DNA of 64,000 bases from Candidatus Gastranaerophilales bacterium (GTDB taxonomy: Bacteria > Cyanobacteriota > Vampirovibrionia > Gastranaerophilales > Gastranaerophilaceae), in the NCBI GenBank assembly GCA_023662705.1, contig JAMPIM010000004.1, positions 11,473-75,472 of the forward strand, in the 5' to 3' direction. The notes beneath the pieces were generated by a model. That model searched no databases, had not been told where the DNA came from, and saw only the letters and a program-made list of their open reading frames with translations. The translations under genes and the position numbers were made by a program. Every line of letters starts with the position of its first letter. The stretch's first letter is position 1. Shown in pieces: positions 54,857 to 63,993 of this stretch.

Positions 54857-55894
54857 ATGGTAAATATTCAACCGTTAGATGCTCAAAGTGCTAATTATAG
54901 CGCAGTTAAGGTTCGTGTAAATGACGCGAAAACCTATAATTTTAATGATACAAATAATAATAACGGCATTTATAATGCGGCTGATATTGAAGTTAACAGA
55001 CCTGCTGTTTATACTTATCCTGATGCAAAAGAGCTTATCACATATAAAATGGCTCAGATAGCTCCTGTTAATGTTCCCAAATCATTACCTGTTCCCGAAC
55101 CAAATGTAACAACAACAGAAGCTGAAAAAGAATTGAGTTTTCATGGAATAAATTTTAAAGCATCTCCTAATAAAGTTGAAATTATCCCGCCTGTAGAAAT
55201 TAAACCTGATGTTGATGTTCAGGCGATAGATGATAAATTGCATTCATCAGATTTGGATGTTCAGGCAGAACAGATGCACGATATTGTAAAGGCGGCAGGA
55301 ACTTCAAAAAACGGAGCGAAAGATTTTGTTGCTCCTGAAATTTTTGAATCTCTTGTAAAAATAATCAAGAAGGATACTACAGGCCTTGCGAAACCAACCG
55401 CTGAACAAAATGATGCAAGACAAAAACTTAGAGAAAATTTAATAGCAGCTGATAAGGCTTTTGCGGAAGGCGTTGACCCTAAAGATTTTAAAATGCCTCA
55501 TGATATGTCAGAAGAAGAAACAAAACTTGCTTTGACCTTGACTCCGTTTGAGCAGGTTGAACGTAATAAAACTTATGCTTTAGCAGTAACAGCATTATTA
55601 GCAAAAGCGTATGCAGACGGTGTCGAAGAACAAACAGGAAACGTGGTTCCGCTTACTGATTTGCCGGGTGCTTCTGCAATGGTAGATACTCTAAGACATG
55701 AGAATAACCCTGATGTTAAATTAACAGCTCTAGATTCTTTGAGATATATTTCAAGACCTGAATATAAAGAAGAATTGATTACAATCTTTACTTTGGCGGC
55801 GCAGGATAAAGATCCTAAAGTAGCTCAATATTCAGCGATAATGGCAATGATGCTTGCAGGGGTTAATCCTGAAGATATAAATCAGGCAGCATAA
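54857..55894 (+). CDS. HEAT-repeat-like hypothetical protein
   Basis: A 345-residue soluble protein. Residues 1-110 are low-complexity and disordered-looking. From about residue 120 the sequence forms paired helices typical of HEAT repeats (LTALDSLRYISRPEYKEEL, VAQYSAIMAMMLAGVNPED), as in scaffold proteins. AAAGGA precedes the ATG. A terminator follows. No enzymatic motif. Confidence 0.65.
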   Translation: MVNIQPLDAQSANYSAVKVRVNDAKTYNFNDTNNNNGIYNAADIEVNRPAVYTYPDAKELITYKMAQIAPVNVPKSLPVPEPNVTTTEAEKELSFHGINFKASPNKVEIIPPVEIKPDVDVQAIDDKLHSSDLDVQAEQMHDIVKAAGTSKNGAKDFVAPEIFESLVKIIKKDTTGLAKPTAEQNDARQKLRENLIAADKAFAEGVDPKDFKMPHDMSEEETKLALTLTPFEQVERNKTYALAVTALLAKAYADGVEEQTGNVVPLTDLPGASAMVDTLRHENNPDVKLTALDSLRYISRPEYKEELITIFTLAAQDKDPKVAQYSAIMAMMLAGVNPEDINQAA

Positions 55895-55926
55895 AAAAAG
55901 AGGTGTCGTATGACACCTCTTTTTTT
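55895..55926. terminator. bidirectional terminator
   Basis: AAAAAGAGGTGTC (55895-55907), a short GTAT loop and GACACCTCTTTTT (55912-55924), lying between two convergent genes; A and T runs on both sides allow use from either strand. Confidence 0.9.
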
Positions 55927-56410
55927 ATTTGTGAGCACCGCTATGTGTAGCTTTATATTTTTTCTTTCCGTCTTTTTTCATTTGTTTAAGAATTTTTTTC
56001 TGGTCTCTTGTTAAGATTGATTCAAATTCTTTAAAATTAGATTTTCTGATTTCCATTGCTTGTTTTTCAAGTTCTTTTAATTCCGCTTCAATAACAGCAA
56101 GTTTTTCTTCCTGCATTTGAACTGCAATTCTTGAATGTTTAACAACTTCTGCTTCCTGACGTTTAGCTTTTATTTGTTCCATAACTGGTTTCATTTTTTC
56201 GTGACCTTTGATGCGAAGTTCACGAGCTTGAACCTTTTGTTCTTCTGTAAGTCCGAGTTTTTTTTCAAAAGCAGCTTCGCGAGCTTTTCTTACTTCATGC
56301 ATGTTAGCTTGTTTAGTATCAACAGGAGTCGGTTTAACTTGTTGTTCAGCTGCAAATGCTCCGGCAATTGTGATTCCGAATGCAAACATAAGTACTAATA
56401 GTTTCTTCAT
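55925..56410 (-). CDS. Spy/CpxP-like periplasmic protein
   Basis: A 161-residue protein with a signal peptide (MKKLLVLMFAFGITIAGAFA) and a long helical mature part with KLGLTEEQKVQ and ILTRDQKKILKQM, the LTxxQ motifs of the Spy/CpxP family. It ends with a basic tail. It lies 13 bases after the ECF sigma gene on the same strand, as in envelope-stress loci where a periplasmic LTxxQ protein senses misfolding or metals. Confidence 0.8.
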   Translation of the reverse strand: MKKLLVLMFAFGITIAGAFAAEQQVKPTPVDTKQANMHEVRKAREAAFEKKLGLTEEQKVQARELRIKGHEKMKPVMEQIKAKRQEAEVVKHSRIAVQMQEEKLAVIEAELKELEKQAMEIRKSNFKEFESILTRDQKKILKQMKKDGKKKYKATHSGAHK

Positions 56411-56422
56411 AACAATACCTCT

Positions 56423-56920
56423 CTATAGTAAATCTTCTAGTTTTATAGCTAATTCTTTTTTTGCGTTGTATATTCTTGATTTAATTGTGCCGATAGGGCA
56501 GTTGAGTTTTTTAGCCGCATCTTCGTAAGTGTAACCATTGATTTCGCAAAGCATTATTGTTTCTTTTAGCTTTGGTTTAAGTTCTTCGATTGCAGAAATA
56601 ATTCTTTTTTGTCTTTCGCTAGCCATTACAGCGGTATCAGGAGATGATTTTGCGTCTTTAACACTGCCAAGCACAACATCATCGGATGTTGTGTTAATTG
56701 AGTTTTTAAAGTATGCGGATTTAAGATAATCTTTAGAAACATTTTTAGCGATTGTGTTTATCCAGCTTTTGAAGTTTCCGCGTTCTTCGTATTTATCTGC
56801 GTTTTTCCAAGCTTTGACGTAAACTTCCTGTTCTAAATCTTCGTTATCCTGATTAGTTATTAAACGTATTATATTTTTTACATTTTGTTTATTAGCTTTA
56901 ATTAATTCGTTAAAGTTCAT
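56423..56920 (-). CDS. ECF-type RNA polymerase sigma factor
   Basis: A 165-residue sigma-70 family factor. Region 2 has DNEDLEQEVYVKAWKNADKY and GNFKSWINTIAKNVSKDYL (residues 25-70). Region 4 is LKPKLKETIMLCEINGYTYE followed by GTIKSRIYNAKKEL. The intervening linker suits an ECF factor. It is preceded by its anti-sigma gene with a four-base overlap and followed by the Spy-like gene, so the three probably act together in envelope stress. Confidence 0.9.
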   Translation of the reverse strand: MNFNELIKANKQNVKNIIRLITNQDNEDLEQEVYVKAWKNADKYEERGNFKSWINTIAKNVSKDYLKSAYFKNSINTTSDDVVLGSVKDAKSSPDTAVMASERQKRIISAIEELKPKLKETIMLCEINGYTYEDAAKKLNCPIGTIKSRIYNAKKELAIKLEDLL

Positions 56921-57264
56921 TCATCCACCATAATAAGCCCGTAAGAATCTACGGGGAATCCGAGATCTTCTGCTGATAATGTGTCTCCGTATGCAAGAAT
57001 ATCACTCAAGTCGGAATCCATTGCGGTAACACAAAATGTCGTGCTGAAAACTACTAAGAACAGAGCTGCACAAACAGCACGAAGTTTTTTTAGTTTTCTT
57101 TGCTTTGCCTTGTAATAAAACTTGACTTCTCCGAGCAGGTCAGAGACTTTTTCCATTTTCTCGTGTTCTTGTTTACACTCATCACATTCTTCAATGTGCT
57201 TCTTTAGTGTTTCTTCATCTGAGAAGACAAATAAACCTTCATATTTTGAACATTTGTTATCCAT
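56917..57264 (-). CDS. zinc-finger anti-sigma factor
   Basis: A 115-residue protein with the ZAS motif HIEECDECKQE (H-x3-C-x2-C, residues 22-31), a basic stretch, a single membrane segment (AVCAALFLVVFSTTFCVTAM) and an outer tail of about 35 residues. It would hold the ECF sigma factor at the membrane until a signal, possibly through the Spy-like protein, releases it. It is the first gene of the operon. Confidence 0.85.
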   Translation of the reverse strand: MDNKCSKYEGLFVFSDEETLKKHIEECDECKQEHEKMEKVSDLLGEVKFYYKAKQRKLKKLRAVCAALFLVVFSTTFCVTAMDSDLSDILAYGDTLSAEDLGFPVDSYGLIMVDE

Positions 57265-57294
57265 AATTCTTACCTCTTGTACTAATATAACGAG

Positions 57295-58080
57295 TTAAAA
57301 ACAAAAATGTTCAATTGCTTTTACAAATCCGTCGTTATAAACAGTATCAGTAATATAATCAGCTTGTTTTTTTAACTCTTCAGTGGCGTTACCCATTGCA
57401 ATCTTTATTCCGCCCGCTTTAAGAAGCTCGATATCGTTATTTTGGTCTCCGATGGTGAGGATTTCTTCTTGTTTAAGATTCCAGTGTTTTTGCAAAAATC
57501 TTACTGCGCAAGATTTTGATGCTTCTTTGTTAGAAAATTCCAAAAAGTACGGAGTTGATTTAACTATGTATAAATCCGGGAAAATTGCAGGAAGTTCTTT
57601 TTCATATTTGTCGATTTTTTCAGGTTCATCATAATTAATTGCCAACAGTTTGTTTATCTTGTTTTTATTTATTTCATCAAAAGCTTTCACTTCATAATGA
57701 GTGTGCAGATTATTACAGTATCTTTGGACTTCGTAACAAACTTTTTCAGAATATAAAATATCATCATTATAGAGATTAATATGTATATTTTCTTTTTTTG
57801 CCCATTCAAGAACTCTTTCTGTTTGATCTTTGGTTAAATAGCGTTCATAAAGAGTATTTCCTTTATCTGAAACCAGCCCTCCTTGATATGAAACAACCGG
57901 TGTATCAAGCCCAAGGTCTTTTGCAATAAGTTTTGCAGCTGCATTCATTCTTCCTGTAACAAGAACAACTTTTATGCCTTTTTCGCATAATTTTTTAACA
58001 CAGTTCTTAACACCCTGTGTAAACTCTCCTTCAGGAATCAAAATTGTTCCATCAATATCAGTAGCAACAAGTTTAATCAT
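57295..58080 (-). CDS. Cof-type HAD phosphatase
   Basis: A 261-residue HAD hydrolase: VATDIDGTIL (nucleophile Asp, motif I), VTGRMNAAAKLI (motif II), and ILTIGDQNNDIELLKAGG (motif IV) with the type IIB Cof cap between. Such enzymes dephosphorylate sugar phosphates, FMN or similar small molecules. Substrate cannot be set. Confidence 0.9.
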   Translation of the reverse strand: MIKLVATDIDGTILIPEGEFTQGVKNCVKKLCEKGIKVVLVTGRMNAAAKLIAKDLGLDTPVVSYQGGLVSDKGNTLYERYLTKDQTERVLEWAKKENIHINLYNDDILYSEKVCYEVQRYCNNLHTHYEVKAFDEINKNKINKLLAINYDEPEKIDKYEKELPAIFPDLYIVKSTPYFLEFSNKEASKSCAVRFLQKHWNLKQEEILTIGDQNNDIELLKAGGIKIAMGNATEELKKQADYITDTVYNDGFVKAIEHFCF

Positions 58081-58109
58081 AATAAAATTGTATAGAAAAT
58101 GTTAAAAAA

Positions 58110-58281
58110 ACGCAACACAATGTATATTGTGTTGCGTTTTATATATCTGTATTATAGCATACAGCGCCCCCTTTGTGAAGTTCTCATTAAAATAGCACAT
58201 TTTTAAAATTGGGTTGTATAACTTGCTATTGTTAAATTTATACCTCATATCAAAACGCAACACAATATACATTGTGTTGCG
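58110..58281. promoter_or_regulatory. two palindromic hairpins in inverted arrangement between divergent genes
   Basis: A 26-bp palindrome (arms CGCAACACAAT, loop GTAT) at 58110-58135 recurs as its reverse complement at 58256-58281. Both lie in the gap between the HAD gene (minus) and the pilin-fusion gene (plus). They could be operators for both, structured RNA leaders, or the ends of a miniature mobile element. A TTGTAT/TTTATA pair at 17-bp spacing (58214-58242) is a weak promoter candidate for the fusion gene. Confidence 0.6.
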
Positions 58282-58321
58282 AAATCCAGAAAGAAGAGCA
58301 TAAATATAGCGAGGTATAAGA

Positions 58322-60229
58322 ATGAAAAGATTAAACGGTTTTTCACTAATGGAAATGATGATAGTCTTGACAATTGTAGCAATTGTTGCGGCAGCATCAG
58401 CACCAATGGTGAATAAGAAAATGGTACGTTCAACGAATGAAAAGTCACCTTGGATAATAGTGGACGGAAGTGAATCAATAGCCTATAACCAGGATAACAG
58501 GAATGTAATTCAAGATAGAAAGACTGCTTCAATAGGCGCAACACTAGCGCCAAATAGGGAACATCCGCGCTTATACATTAATACATCAGGAGATGCGAAT
58601 CCACATATAATGTTTGGGCGCAACAACGGAAGTTTAATGCGCTTAATTGCAGGGGGAGAGAATGCAAATACTTGGTTAAGCAATATAAGTCCAAATAATG
58701 CAAACGCCTCAGTAGCTATGGGTTGGAATTCAAATGCAAGTGCAAATCGATCGGTAGCAGTTGGTATGGATTCGGAAGCTAATTCACCCGGAGCAGTATC
58801 AGTCGGTAACAGAGCAAGAAGCAGGGCACAGGTTTCTATTGCAATTGGTGACGGTGCACAAGCAGGATTTGCAGGCGGCAATGATGCAAACAAATTTTCA
58901 GCAATAGCAATTGGTTCAGAGGCAATAGCAAATCGCGTTAGAAGTATTGCTATAGGACGTCATGCAGAAGCTACTGCAAGCAGAGCAATCGCAATGGGTT
59001 CTTCAGGAGACGATGGACAAACAAATAGAGCACGTGCAATGGGAGCTGGTTCAATTGCAATCGGTGCCTCTGCACTTGCTAACCAGCAAGATTCAGTATC
59101 ACTTGGAAGTACAGCTCAAACAACAGGTAATGGTTCAATATCGATTGGTGTAGGTTCAATAGCCGGAGATGACCAAAATAGAACAGTGAACTTTGAGCAA
59201 GAAGCAAATAAAATTGCGATTGGCACAAACAGCCATGCTAGAAAAGAAAACTCAATAGCAATCGGAACTGGTGCAGAGGCAAATCCAAATTCTTTTGGAA
59301 CATATGAATCTGTAAAGAAGCGCGCTATAGCAATCGGTTGGGAAGCAAGAGCATTGGATTCAGATGCAATAGTTCTGGGAAATAGATTTGCAGGTCGCAG
59401 ATCTACAGCAAATAATATAGGTGCAATCGCAATAGGTTCTCCTGCTCAGGCAACAGGGAGATTTTCAATTGCAATCGGAGGCAGCACTAATACAACAGCT
59501 ACTGTAACGGGTAATGTCAATGTTCCTACTACGATTGCATCAGGTGAAAGTTCTGTTGCAATTGGTTCTGAAGCTACTGCAACAGGAGCCAACTCTGTTG
59601 CTATTGGTAGAGGTGCGACAGCAGAAAGTGCTAATACCATAGTTCTTGGGGATGCTAATTCTGTGGTAAGAATTCCCGGTAGGCTTGTTGTCGATGGACA
59701 GGCTATATTAGGTTATGATAATGGAAAATGGCAATCTGACTGGGATCATGTTGCTGTAATTAGAGCAAGACGCGGTTGCCGCTTAGAGGTATTAGAACGT
59801 GATGGCGATGGTGACTGGGATGCTTGTTATGTAGATGGGAAATATGGCATTAGTTGGGCCAGAGTTACTTGGGCCGATAATTTTAAGAGTGACCGCCGTT
59901 TAAAAAATGTTGGTAAAACATTCAACTCAGGACTTGATAAAATCAAAAAGCTTGAAGTGTTCAATTATACATTCAAAGAAGACGAATCCCAAACCCCTCG
60001 CGTTGGTGTAATGGCACAAGACTTACAGAAAGTTTTTCCTAATGCAGTATTCAAAGGTGAAGACGGCTTCTTGAGAATCAGAATGGAAGACATGTTCTAT
60101 GCAGTAATCAATGCCGTCAAAGAACTCGATTCAAGATTGTCAGTTCTTGAACAAAAACAAAAGAAAATCGACGAGTTGGAAAAACGAGTTGAAAAACTAG
60201 AAAAACGCTTGGAAGCACTGGAAAAATAA
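58322..60229 (+). CDS. pilin-like N-terminus fused to YadA-type head repeats and an S74 intramolecular chaperone
   Basis: A 635-residue protein. The N-terminus MKRLNGFSLMEMMIVL is a type IV prepilin signal (cleavage between Gly6 and Phe7, Glu at +5) followed by the hydrophobic helix. Residues 110-450 hold many copies of the trimeric-adhesin head motif (SVAIGSEATATGANS-like, AIAIGS). The C-terminus is the tail-fibre chaperone domain (S523 in SDRRLK, with Lys528 five residues on), then a coiled coil. In endosialidases that Ser/Lys pair drives self-cleavage after trimerisation. The parts suggest a pilus-type surface adhesin that assembles as a trimer. The combination is unusual. Confidence 0.85.
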   Translation: MKRLNGFSLMEMMIVLTIVAIVAAASAPMVNKKMVRSTNEKSPWIIVDGSESIAYNQDNRNVIQDRKTASIGATLAPNREHPRLYINTSGDANPHIMFGRNNGSLMRLIAGGENANTWLSNISPNNANASVAMGWNSNASANRSVAVGMDSEANSPGAVSVGNRARSRAQVSIAIGDGAQAGFAGGNDANKFSAIAIGSEAIANRVRSIAIGRHAEATASRAIAMGSSGDDGQTNRARAMGAGSIAIGASALANQQDSVSLGSTAQTTGNGSISIGVGSIAGDDQNRTVNFEQEANKIAIGTNSHARKENSIAIGTGAEANPNSFGTYESVKKRAIAIGWEARALDSDAIVLGNRFAGRRSTANNIGAIAIGSPAQATGRFSIAIGGSTNTTATVTGNVNVPTTIASGESSVAIGSEATATGANSVAIGRGATAESANTIVLGDANSVVRIPGRLVVDGQAILGYDNGKWQSDWDHVAVIRARRGCRLEVLERDGDGDWDACYVDGKYGISWARVTWADNFKSDRRLKNVGKTFNSGLDKIKKLEVFNYTFKEDESQTPRVGVMAQDLQKVFPNAVFKGEDGFLRIRMEDMFYAVINAVKELDSRLSVLEQKQKKIDELEKRVEKLEKRLEALEK

Positions 60230-60263
60230 ACTTCCAACCCACGCGAACCAACTCGGAGTCTGT

Positions 60264-60395
60264 TCAAAAGGAGCACGGACGAGTCCTAAATTCAGTCTGG
60301 TAGTCTCGATAAAATGTGCTCCGACCTTTGTTTAAAAATGCGGGATATTATTGCTACAACATTTATAACGGCGGAGTGAACTCAACACTCCGCCG
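60264..60395 (+). ncRNA. possible structured RNA or hairpins between genes
   Basis: A gap of about 280 bp that is more GC-rich than its flanks. GGAGCAC (60270-60276) can pair with GTGCTCC (60316-60322), enclosing CGAG/CTCG. A second perfect 10-bp stem, CGGCGGAGTG and CACTCCGCCG (60369-60395), follows. There is no T run on the second stem, so it is not a standard terminator. It could be the 3' region of the pilin-fusion mRNA or a small RNA. Low confidence. Confidence 0.3.
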
Positions 60396-60509
60396 CCCGC
60401 GTAATTTAAGTTAAGATTTGTAACAATTTCTCTTAAAAGTTAAAGTTTTACCTTAAAACAGCCGTAATACATAGAAAAGGGACAATTATAAAGGAAAGCG
60501 ATTTAACTT

Positions 60510-62000
60510 ATGGGAATGGCAGCATCACAAGGCAGATTTCTACAGTTAACAAGTCGAAAAAATTCAATCGGCTTGCAGCTTACTCGTTTGTCTAACGAGA
60601 AGGTTTCGCTTTCAAGAGAAATGCAGAAGGTTTCACGTAATTATCAAGATGCTTTGAATACTAAAACCTTGAAATGGTCTAATAATGCAGGTGTGTCTTA
60701 TATTGATTTGAGTTATTCAAACTTAATGACTCCAAGTGCTATGAACCAACAAAATCCTTATGTATTGACAGATTCATCAGGAGCTGTTGTAATAGCTTCA
60801 AATTATCAAAAATATGCTGAAATGATTTCTCCAAACGGTGCCGCAGGCGGTGATTGGGAAAGTAATAGAACACAAATCCTATCTGAATTAACAGGTATTG
60901 ATATAAGCAAAATAGAAACATATACAAAATATCAGGCTAATCTTGATTCTGCGCAGGCTGAGTTGGATGGATTATACGATTACAAAGAAAGAACAATTGA
61001 TCCAATGATGAAAAAGTTTGCAGGTAAAGGTGGAACAGCCGGCCTTCTTGAAAACCTCGGTTCAACAACAGGCGGTGGAAGTTTTGCTTCTAAAGGCAAC
61101 TGGAAAGATGCATATAGTTCAGGAGATTCAATTAAAATTTCTGGTGCTTCTGAATTGCAAGGTATTGGTAATCAATTGAAAAAACTGGCTGCATATTTCC
61201 CTGATATTGAAACCAAGGATTTTGAACAAGGTGTTGACAATGCACTTGCCGGTGCAAAAACTTCTATTAACAACGGCTCAGAGCTTCCTACAGGAGGTAT
61301 GGTTACAGGCTCAAAAGATAATGGCTACGAAGTTAATGTTGTTTCTCTCGTAAATATGGTTTTATCAACTGCGGGTGCTTCAAAAGCTGAAAATAATGCA
61401 TACTCAGGTTCAAGTAAAGTTAATTACGAATGGTATGATACTTCTTCAGAATATTATTCTGCATGGAAGACTGAACACGATGCCTGGCATGAAAAAGAAG
61501 AAGCAGGGCTTGCAAAATATAATGCAGCAGAAACTGCTTTGGCAGGAGTTTTCTCTGCTTCAGAAGAAAGAGAAATAGCTTTCTATGATGCTATTTTTTC
61601 AGCAATTGCAGATAAGGGCTGGACATATAATGATAAGGTAAAAGATACAAGTTATCTTAATGATATGCTTCAAAACGGTTCTTATACCCTGACTACAATG
61701 ACAAAAAGTTTGTATGCAGATGGTAAAAATACTGATGGTTCAGCCAGATTCAGCTACGAATATTCTACAGATATTGCAGTTAACAACACACATGTTTATA
61801 CCGTTAATGACAACGATGTTCAAAATGAAGCACTGGTTGAATACGAACATCAGAAGAGCATTATTAACGCTAAAGAAACACGTATCGATACCAGAATGAC
61901 AGATTTGCAGACTGAACAATCTGCTATACAACAAATGCTTCAAGGTATAGAACAGGTTCGCAACGACAATATTGAACGAACATTTAGTATATTCTCTTAA
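60510..62000 (+). CDS. large helical-ended protein, function unknown
   Basis: A 496-residue protein. The N-terminal 55 residues (SRKNSIGLQLTRLSNEKVSL) and the last 40 (TRMTDLQTEQSAIQQML, then VRNDNIERTF) are amphipathic helices, with a Ser/Gly/Asn-rich middle. This end-helix layout is like flagellin, hook-associated and other axial proteins. No signal peptide. It lies just before ffh. The family is not named. It may be an exported filament-like component, but that is inference from shape. Confidence 0.7.
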   Translation: MGMAASQGRFLQLTSRKNSIGLQLTRLSNEKVSLSREMQKVSRNYQDALNTKTLKWSNNAGVSYIDLSYSNLMTPSAMNQQNPYVLTDSSGAVVIASNYQKYAEMISPNGAAGGDWESNRTQILSELTGIDISKIETYTKYQANLDSAQAELDGLYDYKERTIDPMMKKFAGKGGTAGLLENLGSTTGGGSFASKGNWKDAYSSGDSIKISGASELQGIGNQLKKLAAYFPDIETKDFEQGVDNALAGAKTSINNGSELPTGGMVTGSKDNGYEVNVVSLVNMVLSTAGASKAENNAYSGSSKVNYEWYDTSSEYYSAWKTEHDAWHEKEEAGLAKYNAAETALAGVFSASEEREIAFYDAIFSAIADKGWTYNDKVKDTSYLNDMLQNGSYTLTTMTKSLYADGKNTDGSARFSYEYSTDIAVNNTHVYTVNDNDVQNEALVEYEHQKSIINAKETRIDTRMTDLQTEQSAIQQMLQGIEQVRNDNIERTFSIFS

Positions 62001-62047
62001 AATCTGAGTATGTTTATGATACCCTGATTACATAGGGGTATTATTAA

Positions 62048-63439
62048 ATGTTTGAATCATTATCAGATAAATTACAGGATATAATTGCTAAAACTTCGGG
62101 GCAGAGTGAATTAACTCAGGAAAATATGCAAGATGCTCTTCGTGAGATAAGACGTGCTCTATTGGAAGCTGACGTTAACCTTCGCGTAGTTAAGTCTTTT
62201 ATTTCAAATATTAAAGACAGAGCAGAAGGCGAAGACGTAATTCGCGGCGTTAATCCTTCACAGCAGTTGGTAAAGATTGTTCATGATGAGTTGATTAATC
62301 TTTTGGGTAAAGAAACAAATCCGCTTAATTTCAGCGGCAGCCCTTCTTTAATAATGATGCTCGGTCTTCAGGGTTCGGGTAAAACAACTTCTTCTGCTAA
62401 ATTAGCGGTAAAACTAAAAAAAGAAGGCAAAAATCCGCTTCTTGTTGCTTGTGACGTTTATCGTCCGGCTGCGATTACCCAATTAAAAACTCTTGGTGAA
62501 CAAATCGGCGTTGAGGTGTTTTCTGCTGCCGGAAATGATGTTCAGAAAATTATCAACAGTGCAATAGCTTATGCCAAAGACAACGGATTTAATGTTCTTA
62601 TTTTAGATACAGCAGGTCGTTTGCAGATTGATACCGAAATGATGGCAGAGCTGCTGCTTATTGATAGAGTTTTCAAACCTGCTGAGAAACTTCTTGTTAT
62701 CGATTCTATGACAGGTCAGGAAGCTGTTAATGTTGCAGAAAACTTTGATGCACAGCTTTCGATTACAGGTCTTGTTTTAACCAAGCTTGATGGTGATTCC
62801 CGCGGTGGTGCTGCTTTAAGTATTGTATACTGTACAGGAAAACCTATTAAACTTACAGGTACGGGTGAAAAACTTAATGCTCTGGAAGATTTTTATCCTG
62901 AAAGAATGGCGGACAGAATTCTTGGGATGGGTGATATTGTGTCGCTTGTTGAGCGAGCTCAGGAAGTTTTTGATGAAAAAACATCTCTGGAAATGGAAAA
63001 GAAAATGGCTAAAGCAGAGTTTTCTTTCAATGATTTCCTAAAAATGCAAGCTCAAATGAAAATGTTCGGTTCAATGGATCAACTTCTCGGTATGATTCCT
63101 GGGTTAAAGATGTCAAAAGATGACAGACAGATGATTTCCCACGAAGGAGAAAAACAGTTCAAAAGAATTGAAGTCTTCATTCAGTCAATGACACCTGAGG
63201 AGCGTGAACACCCTGAATTAATGAACTCTTCCCGCAAAAAACGCATAGCTCAAGGTTCAGGAATTCCTATTCATGATGTTAATTTATTTATTAATCAATT
63301 TGAGCAGATGCGCAAAATGATGAAAGGAATGTCAGATTTAAAATCCAGTATGGGTAAAATGGCAGGCAAATTTGGTGCGCAAGGTGCAGGAAAGCTTTCA
63401 ATGCATCAAATGATGAAAAATATGAGGCGATTCAAATGA
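62048..63439 (+). CDS. ffh: signal recognition particle protein Ffh
   Basis: A 463-residue SRP54 GTPase. The N domain (QENMQDALREIRRALLEADV) precedes the G domain with LGLQGSGKTTSSAKLA (G1), VACDVYRPAAI, LDTAGRLQID (G3) and TKLDGDSRGGAALS (G4), then the Met-rich M domain (MKMFGSMDQLLGMIPG, QMRKMMKGM). It binds signal sequences of nascent membrane proteins and hands them to FtsY. Overlaps pth by four bases. Confidence 0.97.
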   Translation: MFESLSDKLQDIIAKTSGQSELTQENMQDALREIRRALLEADVNLRVVKSFISNIKDRAEGEDVIRGVNPSQQLVKIVHDELINLLGKETNPLNFSGSPSLIMMLGLQGSGKTTSSAKLAVKLKKEGKNPLLVACDVYRPAAITQLKTLGEQIGVEVFSAAGNDVQKIINSAIAYAKDNGFNVLILDTAGRLQIDTEMMAELLLIDRVFKPAEKLLVIDSMTGQEAVNVAENFDAQLSITGLVLTKLDGDSRGGAALSIVYCTGKPIKLTGTGEKLNALEDFYPERMADRILGMGDIVSLVERAQEVFDEKTSLEMEKKMAKAEFSFNDFLKMQAQMKMFGSMDQLLGMIPGLKMSKDDRQMISHEGEKQFKRIEVFIQSMTPEEREHPELMNSSRKKRIAQGSGIPIHDVNLFINQFEQMRKMMKGMSDLKSSMGKMAGKFGAQGAGKLSMHQMMKNMRRFK

Positions 63440-63993
63440 AGCTGATTGTCGGACTCGGGAATGTAGGTAACAAATATACTTTCACAAGACACAATGTCGG
63501 TTTTATGCTTGCTGACAGTATTGCGTTGAATAATAATTTGTCTTTTCGTGAAAACACCCGTTTAAAATGTTTAATGACAAATCTTCGTAACGGCGTGGAT
63601 GATTATTTAATTATAAAACCAACCACATTTATGAATCTGTCGGGGGAAGCGGTTCGCGCGGTTATGGATTATTATAAGATTCCTGTTGAGGATATTCTAA
63701 TCGTGTATGATGATTTGTCACTTGAACTTGGTAAAATCAGATTTCGAGCAAACGGTTCTGACGGCGGACACAACGGGATAAAATCCGTTATTCAGCATCT
63801 GGGTACAAAAGATGTTGCGAGACTTAAAATCGGTATCGGACCGCAGCCAAATCTTCCGTCAGAAGTTTTTGTACTCCAAAATTTCTCAAAAGAAGAACTT
63901 GAAACTCTAAAAGGAGTTTTATCAACAGCAAAGAACGGTATAGAATGTTTCTTTAAAGAAGGAATTGCCGTTGCGCAAAATAAATTTAATTAG
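63436..63993 (+). CDS. pth: peptidyl-tRNA hydrolase
   Basis: A 185-residue Pth: MKLIVGLGNVGNKYTFTRHN holds the catalytic His19 (TRHNVGF), then IKPTTFMNLSGEAV, IVYDDLSLELGKIR (catalytic Asp) and SDGGHNGIKSV. It releases tRNA from prematurely dropped peptidyl-tRNA. Four-base ATGA overlap with ffh; complete, ending seven bases from the window edge. Confidence 0.96.
   Translation: MKLIVGLGNVGNKYTFTRHNVGFMLADSIALNNNLSFRENTRLKCLMTNLRNGVDDYLIIKPTTFMNLSGEAVRAVMDYYKIPVEDILIVYDDLSLELGKIRFRANGSDGGHNGIKSVIQHLGTKDVARLKIGIGPQPNLPSEVFVLQNFSKEELETLKGVLSTAKNGIECFFKEGIAVAQNKFN

Noticed and set aside
60264..60330. Hammerhead ribozyme
   Set aside because: GGACGAGTCC is suggestive but the conserved CUGANGA and GAAA core elements are missing.
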